Positions 52,063 through 60,856 of a DNA stretch of 64,000 nucleotides are shown here, piece after piece. How positions within the stretch are numbered: the first letter of the stretch is position 1; the number at the start of each line of letters is the position of its first letter. Location of the stretch: assembly GCF_900105325.1 (NCBI RefSeq), contig NZ_FNSU01000001.1, forward strand, positions 186,001 through 250,000. The letters run 5' to 3'. This DNA is from Pseudomonas marginalis (lineage in GTDB: Bacteria > Pseudomonadota > Gammaproteobacteria > Pseudomonadales > Pseudomonadaceae). The notes below the pieces were generated by a model. The model saw only the letters and a list, made by a program, of their open reading frames with translations, was not told where the DNA came from and did not search any database. The position numbers and the translations under genes were made by a program.

Positions 52063-53408
52063 AGGTGTGCTCCTTGCCAGCTACTGCTGGCACTGAGGTT
52101 TGCAAAGCGGGTTTGGTGCGCTATGAACGCCGTGCGAACGGTGCCTGTAGGACCGTTGCGAGCCTTGCCGATGATGATCTCGGCTATGCCTTTGTGTTCG
52201 GTCTGTGAGTGGTACACCTCGTCCCGGTAGACGAATATGATCAGGTCTGCGTCCTGTTCGATGGCGCCGCTATCACGCAGGTCTGCGTTGATCGGACGTT
52301 TGTTTGGGCGGCGCTCCAGCTCCCGGTTGAGCTGGGAGAGCGCTACCACCGGGCAATTCATCTCCTTCGCCAGGGCCTTGAGGCTTTGGGATATAGCGCT
52401 GATTTCGTTGGCCCTGTTTTCCTGACCTGGGCAGCGCATGAGCTGCAGGTAATCGATCAGGATCAAGCTCGGGTGTCCGAAGCGACGGGCTGCTCGACGA
52501 GATTTGGCCCTGATAACGGCAGGTGTGAGCGCTGATGAGTCGTCGATGACCAGCCGCTCGCCGTATGCATTGATACGCGAAACGGCTGCAGTCAGCTTCG
52601 GCCAGTCTTCGTCATCGAGCTTGCCCTTCAATAGCTTCCCAAGATCGATATGGCCAAGAATTGCCATCAACCGATAGAGCAGTGCTTTGGCCGGCATTTC
52701 CATGCTGAAGACTTGAACCGTACGATCAAGCTTTGCCTGCAGAGCCGTATCGATGAAGTTCAAGGCTAGGGACGTTTTTCCCATCGATGGACGTGCACCG
52801 AGAATGATCAGGTCGGCTTCTTGAAAACCCGACGTGAACTCGTCCAAATCTTCCAGGCCTGAAGGCACGCCGGTCACGGTGATATTGCCGTTGAAATGTT
52901 CGTCAATTTGCTCGACGACAGTAGTCAGGCACTGGTTGATGTCGACGAATTCAGATGCGCTCTTGCCTTCGCCAAGCGCGAACAGTTGTTGTTCAATGGT
53001 CTCTTGAACATCTTCCGCGTTGGCCAGTGGATCCGTGGCATCGCGAGAGCATTGGTAGCCAAGAGACATGAGTTGTCTGAGCCTGGAGCGATTACGCACG
53101 ATGGATGCGTAATGCTCAATGTTGGCTACAGACGGCGTATTCTTGGCCAGCTCGCCCAGGTAGCTCAGCCCTCCGGCTTCGTCTGGATCCTCCAGCGCGT
53201 TGAAGACGATGACGATATCGAATGGAGCGGACTTGTCAGCAAGGCCGGCTATTGCCCGAAACAGCAACCGGTGGTCATGCCGAAAAAAGTCAGACGCATC
53301 CAGTTTGTCCGCGACGAGATCCCAGGTGTTGTTGTCGAGCAGTAGCCCACCTAACACACCTTGTTCAGCCTCAACGGAGTAGGGCGGTGAGAGGTCAAGG
53401 TGATTCAT
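52059..53408 (-). CDS. dnaB: Replicative DNA helicase DnaB of the ICE
   Basis: 449 residues, normal for DnaB. N-terminal primase-interaction domain (YSVEAEQGVLGGLLLDNNTW); RecA-like motor with Walker A (LGARPSMGKTSLALNFIDTA), Walker B (LILIDYLQLMRCPGQENRAN) and the arginine/D-R region (VVALSQLNRELERRPNKRPI). It should unwind the excised circular ICE during replication, loaded perhaps by the STY4528 protein. It is distinct from the chromosomal dnaB by context. Confidence 0.95.
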   Translation of the reverse strand: MNHLDLSPPYSVEAEQGVLGGLLLDNNTWDLVADKLDASDFFRHDHRLLFRAIAGLADKSAPFDIVIVFNALEDPDEAGGLSYLGELAKNTPSVANIEHYASIVRNRSRLRQLMSLGYQCSRDATDPLANAEDVQETIEQQLFALGEGKSASEFVDINQCLTTVVEQIDEHFNGNITVTGVPSGLEDLDEFTSGFQEADLIILGARPSMGKTSLALNFIDTALQAKLDRTVQVFSMEMPAKALLYRLMAILGHIDLGKLLKGKLDDEDWPKLTAAVSRINAYGERLVIDDSSALTPAVIRAKSRRAARRFGHPSLILIDYLQLMRCPGQENRANEISAISQSLKALAKEMNCPVVALSQLNRELERRPNKRPINADLRDSGAIEQDADLIIFVYRDEVYHSQTEHKGIAEIIIGKARNGPTGTVRTAFIAHQTRFANLSASSSWQGAHL

Positions 53409-53623
53409 TTCCCGGACTCCTCGCCGATCTGGATAAAACCAGTGCCGTTGATTGCGCCCAGAGCTTTAACCATGTCGACTTCAACCTTCGCTGAATTGAT
53501 CATGACCTGAGCAACCTCGGCGACGGCTTTGGCCCGGTCGATTTCCATAGGCTTGTCTGGATCCAGGAGGCCCTCAATCGCGACGAACAGATGATTACGT
53601 AGATCTTCAATCTTGTTCTTCAT
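53405..53623 (-). CDS. Unknown phage-like protein, 72 residues
   Basis: The start is MKNKIEDLRNHLFVAIEGLL; the frame runs on upstream but without a ribosome-binding site. One long helical region (PMEIDRAKAVAEVAQVMINS) is typical of small proteins beside replication or HNH genes in phages. The start overlaps the HNH gene's end, and its own end overlaps dnaB by 4 bp. Confidence 0.65.
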   Translation of the reverse strand: MKNKIEDLRNHLFVAIEGLLDPDKPMEIDRAKAVAEVAQVMINSAKVEVDMVKALGAINGTGFIQIGEESGK

Positions 53624-54326
53624 GTGCAACCTCCCGGATGGTGCGCTTGAGTTTGCTGATCGCTCGCATTGCGGATTTGAGCTCTTCTGGATAGCGATGG
53701 ATGGTGTTGCGCCGCATGCGCTCCGCACGGGTGATCAGTTCCAGATTGCCGATGGCGATGTTGGATTTGTTTTCATCCTTGAAGCACACGCAATGAGTTG
53801 TGGGGGCAGGGCCAAAGTGTTCTTCCCAGAGCAGCACGTGCACGCCTTTCCAATCGACAGGGGGGTAACCGGTGTCGGTGATTTTTCTCTGGAGATAGCC
53901 GTCAGGAGTCGTGCGCAAGCTGCCAATAGGTAGCCAGTTCCCCGGTTTATTGCCCGTCTTAAACTGCGTCTGAGTCATACGGCCAGAGGAGGGGAGCCCC
54001 TTAAGGCCCTTATTCCATGGGACGGAACCCTTGGAGAAGCGGAATTCAGCGCCCAACTTGCCGTCAAGCCGGCCACAGAGACTACTGCGAAGAAACTCGG
54101 AGCTTTTGCTCAATCCCAGCCGTTTGGCTTTGGCATAGATCTGATAGACGCTGAGTCCCAATTCGGCGGCTAGGACCTGAGTCGGTTCATCGGGATAGCG
54201 GGCAATGAGCATGCGCTCTTCAGTCTCACTCCAAACATGGTGTTTATGAGCCGGGGCAAGCCCAAGTTGGGATCGGGCTTGTTCCAGCGCCGCTATGGCC
54301 AAAGGTGAAAGCGAATGAGTTCTCAT
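53607..54326 (-). CDS. HNH endonuclease-like protein
   Basis: 239 residues from MRTHSLSPLAIAALEQARSQ (ATGA overlap with the DUF2786 gene). An N-terminal helix-turn-helix (WSETEERMLIARYPDEPTQV, LGLSVYQIYAKAKRLGLS), a linker, and a C-terminal HNH-type core (WKGVHVLLWEEHFGPAPTTH, VCFKDENKSNIAIGNLELIT) follow. It resembles HNH proteins that phages use near packaging or replication genes. Nuclease activity is not proven. Confidence 0.75.
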   Translation of the reverse strand: MRTHSLSPLAIAALEQARSQLGLAPAHKHHVWSETEERMLIARYPDEPTQVLAAELGLSVYQIYAKAKRLGLSKSSEFLRSSLCGRLDGKLGAEFRFSKGSVPWNKGLKGLPSSGRMTQTQFKTGNKPGNWLPIGSLRTTPDGYLQRKITDTGYPPVDWKGVHVLLWEEHFGPAPTTHCVCFKDENKSNIAIGNLELITRAERMRRNTIHRYPEELKSAMRAISKLKRTIREVAHEEQD

Positions 54327-55024
54327 TGGCTCCCCCCATGCCCAAGGGCTTCTCGTGACTGCTGTCCAACACCACGATGTAGCCTGGCATGCTTGCCCTG
54401 GTCCCATCCCGCTCGCAGAGACCGAGTGTCGTGACCTTTGGCTTCGATGGGTTTGATGATGAATTGCTTGAGGTTAGGGTGGTGCAATTCCAGGTAGGCC
54501 TGGATCTCCTGCGCCGTGGTTTCGTCTACCCCGCCTGCAAACTGGTTCACTTTCGATGCGACGGCATTCAGCCAACCCTCGGCAAAGAGTTGGCCCCGGT
54601 GACGCTTTGTCTTGAGTTGGCAGCGTTTCTGCTGAGCAACATGAGCTCGACGGGCTGCTACGAGTTGGTGATGCAGCGTTGAATAGGTGTGAGCGGCCAG
54701 CTCGGGCGAAATACCCTTCCCCAAAAACTTGAAGGACCAGCCTGCCAGCGGATGAAAATACGCCAAGTGGCTGCAGTCGAAGGCTTGGGAGCAGATTGTG
54801 GCCAGGTTGTGCAGCCAATCCTGCGGCGAACGCCGGGTCTTGGTGCCCACGCTGGCCTCTTCGATTGCATGAGCAACAACCTCGGTATGTTCGAGGTTGT
54901 ACTGCTTCATCAAATGGCGCGCTTGGCGAAGTGCAATTTCCACTTCGTTGGGGGCAGCGCCTTGCGATTTGGCCAGCGCCATGAGTTTGGCGACCTTGCT
55001 GAGGACTTTTTGCTTGTCCATCAT
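54323..55024 (-). CDS. DUF2786 domain protein
   Basis: 233 residues from MMDKQKVLSKVAKLMALAKS. The N-terminal ~45 residues are the DUF2786 signature (GAAPNEVEIALRQARHLMKQ, then YNLEHTEVVAHAIEE). A second region (WLHNLATICSQAFDCSHLAY) matches the DUF7168-like part often fused to it. The tail is basic and His/Gly-rich. The family is common in phages and ICEs; its function is unknown. It overlaps both neighbours. Confidence 0.8.
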   Translation of the reverse strand: MMDKQKVLSKVAKLMALAKSQGAAPNEVEIALRQARHLMKQYNLEHTEVVAHAIEEASVGTKTRRSPQDWLHNLATICSQAFDCSHLAYFHPLAGWSFKFLGKGISPELAAHTYSTLHHQLVAARRAHVAQQKRCQLKTKRHRGQLFAEGWLNAVASKVNQFAGGVDETTAQEIQAYLELHHPNLKQFIIKPIEAKGHDTRSLRAGWDQGKHARLHRGVGQQSREALGHGGSQ

Positions 55025-55779
55025 TCACCCCCTTCCTGTTGGTTACGGGGGGAGAGCGCCTCTGACCAAAGTCGCAGTGTTTCCTCTTCATCAGCAGAGA
55101 GGTGAATCCGGGAAAGACAATCCGCAACCTTCTGTTTCAAGGCATCAAGACGATCCTGAACACTTGAGCCGTCGTCGTAAGCAATCTCCTGCTCAACAGC
55201 TTGTACAAAGTCATTACGCACAGAGAGAACGATGCTTATCCAAAAAGCATTTGGGCTGGTCCAGCCAATTAGCTTTCGAGTTCGGTCTGGCGATAGGTAA
55301 TCACGGAGCCTGAGATTGAACTCCCTAGGGGAATAACCATTACTGATAACCCCTGCACGATTGAGCGTCAGCGCTGTTTGAAGAATTTCTAGGAGAGGCT
55401 CCAGAGCCGCTGGCTCAGAGACAAAAGTTTTTAGATATGTTTCAGCTACCAGACGCTTGGCTTCGGCATATCGAGCTTGCTGACGCTGCTTGGCTTGGCT
55501 TTCGTCACGGCCGCGCTTTTCCTTCGCGTGTTTTATGTTCGAGTTCACGGACTCAATAAGCTTCGCAGCGTCCTGCAAAAGCTGACGCTGTTCAAAGCTC
55601 AACTGAGCGCCTATTCGACCTGCTAAGTGGCTACCGCTTGTCAGGGAGCGTATTTCTCGTGCGGATCCACTTAGCTTTGCTTGCAAGCTGCGCAATTGCT
55701 GAGCGCTGTAGTACTTGCCAACCTCTAGGATGACATCGGCAGTAATACTGCGGGCATCGGTGATGGAGGGCTTCGCCAT
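55021..55779 (-). CDS. Unknown ICE protein, 252 residues
   Basis: It starts MAKPSITDARSITADVILEV, 1 bp after the parA stop. An N-terminal helical region (SAQQLRSLQAKLSGSAREIR) and a coiled, charged middle (SNIKHAKEKRGRDESQAKQR) precede a globular part (REFNLRLRDYLSPDRTRKLI). No family is recognised. Tight coupling to parA suggests a role with partition or integration control. Confidence 0.6.
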   Translation of the reverse strand: MAKPSITDARSITADVILEVGKYYSAQQLRSLQAKLSGSAREIRSLTSGSHLAGRIGAQLSFEQRQLLQDAAKLIESVNSNIKHAKEKRGRDESQAKQRQQARYAEAKRLVAETYLKTFVSEPAALEPLLEILQTALTLNRAGVISNGYSPREFNLRLRDYLSPDRTRKLIGWTSPNAFWISIVLSVRNDFVQAVEQEIAYDDGSSVQDRLDALKQKVADCLSRIHLSADEEETLRLWSEALSPRNQQEGGE

Positions 55780-55780
55780 T

Positions 55781-56641
55781 TCAACGATCCTCCCTCACCA
55801 ACTTTGCTACCTTCTCCTCGGTCATGGCCTCAAAACGGTCCCGCCATTCTGGAAAGAGCTCTATGGCCAATTGGCGGATGACGACAAGGGCTGCAGGGGA
55901 TATGCGGTTGGAAGGCTGCCGGTATTCCAGGCGATGTACTGGGAGGCCCTGGGATGCAGCGCTACGAAAGACCACAGCGGTGGGGATGATGCTTTCCAGA
56001 ACGCTGATCTCGTCATTGTCCTGAAATATTTCCCGTACTGACTGCTCGATCATCTGCGCGTCGGTGGTTTGGTCGAGGTTGTTGACGACGATCCGCACGG
56101 GAGGAATTTTCATGCCCAGGCGCCCATAGGCGCGAAGGCCGTCTAACATCTGCATGGTTCCCCGGCTGAACTCCCGTGCAGCGAGCATGTTGGGTGGAAG
56201 TGGAGATATGACCAAATCAGAGGCTAGGACCACCATTTCGAGCATGGCCGATCTGGCGCCCTGAGTGTCAATCAGTACCAAGTCAAAATGATCTTTGAAT
56301 GCGGGCATCAGGTTGGCGAGGCGCAACCGTCCGTCGGGAGCCTGCAGGAGGAGGCTGTTCAGCTGGTTGTTGATGTCATTGGAGATCACCAACGACAGGT
56401 TTGGAATCGCGGTGCTGGATATGATCTTGGCTGAGTCGGTGATATTGAACGCGAGCAGATCGTAGATGCCGCCTTGGGCTTCATCTACCAATTGGTAATA
56501 CGAAGAAAGGGAGGGCTGAGCAGGATCCAGGTCGATAAGGAGTGTGCGAAGGCCCGCGTCCGCGCAGAATGCGCCGAGGTTGGCCTCAATAGTGGTTTTG
56601 CCTACGCCGCCCTTGGTCGAAACGACCGCAGTGATTTTCAT
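55781..56641 (-). CDS. soj: ParA/Soj partition ATPase of the ICE
   Basis: 286 residues from MKITAVVSTKGGVGKTTIEA, with the deviant Walker A motif KGGVGKT. LLIDLDPAQPSLSSYYQL (A' motif), LVLIDTQGARSAMLEMVV (Walker B) follow. Soj of PAPI-1 is needed for stability of the excised circle. It is the last ICE gene before the tRNA-Lys attachment site, the standard position in this family. Confidence 0.95.
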   Translation of the reverse strand: MKITAVVSTKGGVGKTTIEANLGAFCADAGLRTLLIDLDPAQPSLSSYYQLVDEAQGGIYDLLAFNITDSAKIISSTAIPNLSLVISNDINNQLNSLLLQAPDGRLRLANLMPAFKDHFDLVLIDTQGARSAMLEMVVLASDLVISPLPPNMLAAREFSRGTMQMLDGLRAYGRLGMKIPPVRIVVNNLDQTTDAQMIEQSVREIFQDNDEISVLESIIPTAVVFRSAASQGLPVHRLEYRQPSNRISPAALVVIRQLAIELFPEWRDRFEAMTEEKVAKLVREDR

Positions 56642-56744
56642 GGTTTGGAGCCTCTAATGTGGGTTCATTAGAGGCTGCGAGGCCACGGAAATAGCTATGT
56701 GTAGCGAACACGATCCTGAGCTTTGAAGCACTAGAACCAATTGT

Positions 56745-56789
56745 CTTTTAACCAATTGGTCGTAGGTTCGAATCCCACACGACCCACCA
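56745..56789 (+). other. ICE attachment site: 3' end of tRNA-Lys
   Basis: Bases CTTTTAACCAATTGG to CCCACACGACCCACCA are the anticodon-to-CCA end of tRNA-Lys(TTT). Upstream sequence no longer fits the tRNA (TTGT instead of TTGGC and no 5' half), so this is the repeat left by integration. The complete tRNA should be rebuilt at the other ICE end, outside the window. Confidence 0.85.
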
Positions 56790-56853
56790 TTTTTGAGACC
56801 AGTTAACGCTGGAATCGAATCTTAAGATCAGAGGCCAAAAGCGCTGATCGAAG

Positions 56854-56881
56854 AAGGCGACTGAAAGGTCGCCTTTTTTTT
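56854..56881 (+). terminator. Terminator between the tRNA-Lys site and tRNA-Pro
   Basis: AAGGCGAC-TGAAAG-GTCGCCTT followed by a run of T. Confidence 0.85.
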
Positions 56882-56883
56882 AC

Positions 56884-56960
56884 CGGGGTATAGCGCAGTC
56901 CGGTAGCGCGCCTGCTTTGGGAGCAGGATGTCAGGAGTTCGAATCCCCTTACCCCGACCA
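56884..56960 (+). tRNA. tRNA-Pro (anticodon TGG)
   Basis: 77 nt with CCA encoded. Acceptor stem CGGGGTA/TACCCCG, D-loop GCGCAGTCCGGTAGCGC, anticodon arm CCTGC-TTTGGGA-GCAGG, T-arm GGAGTTCGAATCCCC. All arms pair. Confidence 0.97.
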
Positions 56961-56968
56961 TATTAAAA

Positions 56969-57003
56969 ATCCTCGTATCGAAAGATACGGGGATTTTTTT
57001 TGC
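56969..57003 (+). terminator. Terminator after tRNA-Pro
   Basis: ATCCTCGTATC-GAAA-GATACGGGGAT followed by eight T. Confidence 0.9.
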
Positions 57004-57034
57004 CTTAAATTATCTCAACTCCAACACAATACTA

Positions 57035-57063
57035 ATGTGGAAGGGAGCAAGCCCCTCCCACAT
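57035..57063. repeat. REP element, fluorescens-group type
   Basis: ATGTGGAAGGGAGCAAGC then CCCTCCCACAT: the imperfect hairpin widely repeated in P. fluorescens-group intergenic regions. A second hairpin (GAGTCCC-ACCA-GGGACTC, 57069-57086) lies between it and the ndh stop and may close the ndh transcript. Confidence 0.8.
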
Positions 57064-57091
57064 TGACCGAGTCCCACCAGGGACTCTGTTG

Positions 57092-58390
57092 TCAGTGAAG
57101 TTTCAGGCGCGGCTCAGTCCCGCGTCCAATCTTGCTGCCCAGCATCAGCATCGCCGTGCGGAAGAAGCCATACAGTGCCATCTGGTGCATGCGGTACAGC
57201 GACACATAGAACATCCGCGCCAGCCAGCCTTCCAGCATCACGCTTCCGGTCAGGTTGCCCATCAGGTTACCCACCGCCGAGAAACGCGACAGCGAGATCA
57301 GCGACCCATAGTCGGTGTACTTGTACGCCGGCAGGTCCTTGCCCTCGATACGCAGTTTCAATGACTTGGCCAGCAACGAGGCCTGTTGGTGCGCGGCCTG
57401 GGCCCGTGGCGGCACATTGCGGTCGGTGCCCGGTTGCGGGCACGCGGCGCAGTCGCCAAAGGCGAAGATGTTTTCATCACGGGTGGTTTGCAGCGTCGGC
57501 AGCACTTGCAGTTGATTGATGCGATTGGTTTCCAGGCCATCGATGTCCTTGAGGAAAGCCGGGGCACGAATCCCGGCGGCCCACACCTTGAGACTGGCAG
57601 GAATCACCTGGCCACTGCTGGTGATCAATGCGTCGGCGGTCACTTCGCTGACCGCTGAGTTGGTCAGCACCGTCACCCCGAGCTTTTCCAGGGTTTTATG
57701 CACAGGCCCGCCAATCCGCTCCGGCAAGGCAGGCAGTACACGAGGGCCGGCTTCGATCAGGGTGATGTGCATGTTTTCCGGCTTGATGCGGTCCAGGCCG
57801 TACGCCGCCAGTTCGTGGGCCGCGTTATGCAACTCTGCGGCCAGTTCGACGCCCGTTGCACCCGCACCGACGATGGCGACGCTGATCTTTTCCACCACAT
57901 CGGTCTGCCCGGCATGGGCGCGCAGGTAGTGGTTGAGCAGCTGTTGGTGGAAACGCTCGGCCTGCTTGCGGGTATCGAGGAACAGGCAGTGCTGCGCCGC
58001 GCCCTCGGTGCCGAAATCGTTGGTGGTGCTGCCTACCGCAATCACCAGGCTGTCATAGCCCAGCACGCGTGCAGGCACCAATTCGCGGCCTTCTTCGTCG
58101 AGGGTGGCGGCCAGCTGGATTTTCTTCTGTTCGCGGTCGAGCCCGCTCATGCGCCCCAGTTGGAACTCGAAGTGGTTCCATTTGGCCTGGGCGACGTAAT
58201 TGAGTTCGTCTTCCGAGGAGTTCAGTGAGCCGGCAGCGACTTCGTGCAGCAAAGGCTTCCAGATATGGGTGAGGTTGGCGTCCACCAGCGTGATGCTGGC
58301 GGTGCCGCGCTTGCCCAGAGTCTTACCCAGGCGGGTAGCCAACTCCAGGCCGCCGGCGCCGCCGCCGACGATAATAATACGATGGGTCAT
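57092..58390 (-). CDS. ndh: NADH dehydrogenase (NDH-2)
   Basis: 432 residues from MTHRIIIVGGGAGGLELATR. Dinucleotide-binding motifs are IIIVGGGAGGLELA (FAD) and ISVAIVGAGATGVELAAELH (NADH); the second FAD motif is ENIFAFGDCAACP. The C-terminus has amphipathic helices for membrane attachment. It passes electrons from NADH to quinone without pumping protons. The location near tRNA-Lys/tRNA-Pro is the same as in P. aeruginosa. Confidence 0.95.
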   Translation of the reverse strand: MTHRIIIVGGGAGGLELATRLGKTLGKRGTASITLVDANLTHIWKPLLHEVAAGSLNSSEDELNYVAQAKWNHFEFQLGRMSGLDREQKKIQLAATLDEEGRELVPARVLGYDSLVIAVGSTTNDFGTEGAAQHCLFLDTRKQAERFHQQLLNHYLRAHAGQTDVVEKISVAIVGAGATGVELAAELHNAAHELAAYGLDRIKPENMHITLIEAGPRVLPALPERIGGPVHKTLEKLGVTVLTNSAVSEVTADALITSSGQVIPASLKVWAAGIRAPAFLKDIDGLETNRINQLQVLPTLQTTRDENIFAFGDCAACPQPGTDRNVPPRAQAAHQQASLLAKSLKLRIEGKDLPAYKYTDYGSLISLSRFSAVGNLMGNLTGSVMLEGWLARMFYVSLYRMHQMALYGFFRTAMLMLGSKIGRGTEPRLKLH

Positions 58391-58450
58391 GGGGGTATCT
58401 CGCAAGGCTAAAGGAAATCGGAGCAGTTACCCCCGCGAGCGCCAGGCAGC

Positions 58451-58624
58451 TCATAGCGTCAGGTAACTCAAAAGGCGGCTGAGCAGGCCGAGCCCGATCA
58501 CCACCACCAGCACCACACCAAGGAGCAGCCACGGCCGGAAAGGCTTGCGCTCGACTCGGTTCTGGGAGAGTTGCAGGTACTCTTCGACATGCTGTTGGTC
58601 GTCGGGGTTCAGGCGGCTGGTCAT
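58451..58624 (-). CDS. DUF3094 small membrane protein
   Basis: 57 residues from MTSRLNPDDQQHVEEYLQLS; the upstream extension has no support. One C-terminal membrane helix (PWLLLGVVLVVVIGLGLLSR). A conserved Pseudomonas gene next to ndh; function unknown. Confidence 0.85.
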   Translation of the reverse strand: MTSRLNPDDQQHVEEYLQLSQNRVERKPFRPWLLLGVVLVVVIGLGLLSRLLSYLTL

Positions 58625-58677
58625 ATAAGGCCTCGTCAGGTAGACGTTGCAAAAGGGCGCCACGTTACAGTGGGGGA

Positions 58678-59307
58678 TCAGAGGCTGATGCCCACATCGA
58701 ACACTATGCTGCGCCCCAGGTTGTTGCGCAAGAAATCCGGCGCGTCCGGGTGGGCGAACAGCACCCGGGCAAATGTCGGCCCCACCAGCGACAGCGAGCG
58801 CCAGCCCTGGCGCAAGTATTCGGTGGGTGGGGGGAAGTGGCTGTTGAGGTCGAGCACTTCGCGCTTGAGGCTGGTGAACGCGACGATATCCAATTCGCCC
58901 AGGTCCATCCCGCGCTCTTTGTAGTTATGGGCCTTCTTGCGCAACGTGGGCGCCAGGCGCAGCAGGAATTCATGGGCGGGGATACGCCGCGGCTTGGCTT
59001 CGCGCCGCACCAGCTGGCTCAGGGAGAATGCACTGCGTCGACGCAACAGCTCGTCACGCCATTCGTCGTTCAGGCGGCGCCCTTCATCGAGTACGAAAAA
59101 CACCTCGAAACTGGCATCGCGAAACAGCACGTCGGGCGGTTCTTGCCCGGCGGGGTGAAACTCTTCGGCGCGGTAGGGCACATTCAAGCCTTGCAACAGG
59201 CGCTGGCAGACCCAACGCTCACGCTCCCATTTGCGGGCATTGGACAGGAACGCATTGGCTTGTTCGGCTGCTACGGTGAGCAGGCGCAAATAATCTGAGT
59301 CATCCAT
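58678..59307 (-). CDS. DUF1780 family protein
   Basis: 209 residues from MDDSDYLRLLTVAAEQANAF. The middle shows FRDASFEVFFVLDEGRRLND and HNYKERGMDLGELDIVAFTS, which recalls a PD-(D/E)xK nuclease-like fold, but activity is not known. Soluble, and conserved in Pseudomonas at this place. Confidence 0.85.
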   Translation of the reverse strand: MDDSDYLRLLTVAAEQANAFLSNARKWERERWVCQRLLQGLNVPYRAEEFHPAGQEPPDVLFRDASFEVFFVLDEGRRLNDEWRDELLRRRSAFSLSQLVRREAKPRRIPAHEFLLRLAPTLRKKAHNYKERGMDLGELDIVAFTSLKREVLDLNSHFPPPTEYLRQGWRSLSLVGPTFARVLFAHPDAPDFLRNNLGRSIVFDVGISL

Positions 59308-59411
59308 GCCTGCAGCTTAGCGTCCAAATGATGACCGCAGGAAGTCCTGCTGCAAAAGCCAGGGTGTAGACTGGCCTTTCAAGCGTAATTCCCCCGAATG
59401 AGGAGCGTGCA

Positions 59412-59879
59412 GTGAAGTGTCTGGTGGTGCTGTTGCTGAGTCTTTTGCCGGTATGGGCACAGGCTGTTGAAGTGGGCGAACGCCTCGCTCCCTGGACCTT
59501 GCTCGATCAATTCGACCAAGCCTATACCCTCGATAACCAGGCACGGATTCTGTTGGTGGCGCGCAGCATGGACGCGGCCAAGCTGGTCGACGCGGCGCTG
59601 CAAGGCCAACCTGCAGGCTACCTCGAAGCGCGGCATGCCGTGTTCGTCGCTGACATCCAGCGCATGCCTCGACTGATCGCCAAATTGTTTGCGGTGCCGG
59701 CCATGCGATCCTACAACTACCGCGTCATGCTGGACCGTGACGCACGTATCGCCCCGCGTTATCCCGCGGCGGCGGATAAAGTGCTGTGGCTGCAGTTGGA
59801 TCACGGTACGTTGGTTTCTCAACATGAATACGGCACTGCTGCCGAACTGCGCCAGGCCCTGGAGCAGGTGAAGCCGTGA
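59412..59879 (+). CDS. Periplasmic thioredoxin-fold-like protein
   Basis: 155 residues. The signal peptide is MKCLVVLLLSLLPVWAQA, with cleavage AQA/VE. The mature part (GERLAPWTLLDQFDQAYTLD, then PAMRSYNYRVMLDRDARIAP) has a thioredoxin-like layout but no CxxC pair, so it is unlikely to be a redox enzyme. It overlaps the next gene by 4 bp. Confidence 0.8.
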   Translation: MKCLVVLLLSLLPVWAQAVEVGERLAPWTLLDQFDQAYTLDNQARILLVARSMDAAKLVDAALQGQPAGYLEARHAVFVADIQRMPRLIAKLFAVPAMRSYNYRVMLDRDARIAPRYPAAADKVLWLQLDHGTLVSQHEYGTAAELRQALEQVKP

Positions 59880-60565
59880 TCAGTGCCGCAGTGCTGGCGC
59901 CCACAACCCTCGGCATCGGCTGGCTGTTGTATGCACCGGTGCTGCTATGGGCGATCCTGCGCTCGCCATGGGTGGAGTTGTTTGCCGACCGGCGGCGCCA
60001 GCATTTGTTGTTCGGTACGGTGTTCGCACTGTTCATGTTGTGGCTGGTACGACGGGATTTCGACACCGGTGTGTCCTAACACTTTATCGGTATGACCGCC
60101 GTAACCCTGCTGTTGGATTGGCCCCTGGCCATCGTCGGTGGTTTTGCCGCCCAGTTCGGGTTAATGCTGCTTGGACGCCAGGACCTGGCAGCCCTTGGCG
60201 TCAACGGCCTGCTGCTGATCGTGCTGCCGGTGCTGATCACCGAAGGCTGTGCGCTTGTGGTCGAGCGAGCGCAGCCGCGCAATCCCTTCGTGTATATCTT
60301 CTGCTCCGGTTTTTTTGCTGCCGCGTTGTCGGCCTTGTTTTGCCTGCTGCTGGGGCTGGGGTTGCTGTGGTTCGACGGTCGTTTTGCCATGCCTGAATGG
60401 CTGGAGGATTTCGTTGGCTACCTGTGGCTGATCATCTTCCCCGAAGCCTTTATCAACGGCATGGTGATCAGCGCCCTGGTGGTGTTTTGTCCGGAATGGC
60501 TGGAGACATTCAACCGCACACGCTACCTCTCGGCGCCCTGGAAGGATGACGAATCGCAGCGTTGA
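59876..60565 (+). pseudogene. Multi-spanning membrane protein, interrupted by a stop codon
   Basis: The first frame (MISAAVLAPTTLGIGWLLYA to VRRDFDTGVS) ends with TAA at 60077-60079. The same frame continues directly with HFIGMTAVTLLLDWPLAIVG to KDDESQR at 60565. Read through, the protein has 229 residues and about six membrane helices (WLLYAPVLLWAIL, LLLIVLPVLITEGCALVV, and FFAAALSALFCLLLGLGLLW). In related Pseudomonas the codon would be tyrosine (VSYHFIG), so one base change (TAC or TAT to TAA) explains the break. It resembles CbiM-like/energy-coupling permeases. A sequencing error is possible. Confidence 0.8.
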
Positions 60566-60640
60566 CCCAGATCAAATCCCGCGCAGCCGAGCAGGCCCAT
60601 GCTCTGCGAAATTTTCCTAGGCAAGGCGGGAGCACGAATC

Positions 60641-60856
60641 ATGAGTGTGTACGAGTGGGCACGGCAGGAGTTGCGCAGAAGCCAGGATGCGGCACAGGAA
60701 ATCGGTTTCGACCCGGGCTTGACCCTGCGCGCCATGCTCAGCGCGGTGGTGCAGCAGAGCAAGGGCGTACGCAGTTTCGAAGACCTGGCCGACGAGCTGC
60801 AATACCTCGCAGAAAACCTCGACGACCAGCAGGAATACGCCTTTATGCGGCCTTAG
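60641..60856 (+). CDS. Small conserved Pseudomonas protein
   Basis: 71 residues from MSVYEWARQELRRSQDAAQE. Helical and acidic (FEDLADELQYLAENLDDQQE). No functional domain is recognised; it is conserved between yacG and this locus in Pseudomonas. It converges with yacG, ends overlapping by 4 bp. Confidence 0.75.
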   Translation: MSVYEWARQELRRSQDAAQEIGFDPGLTLRAMLSAVVQQSKGVRSFEDLADELQYLAENLDDQQEYAFMRP

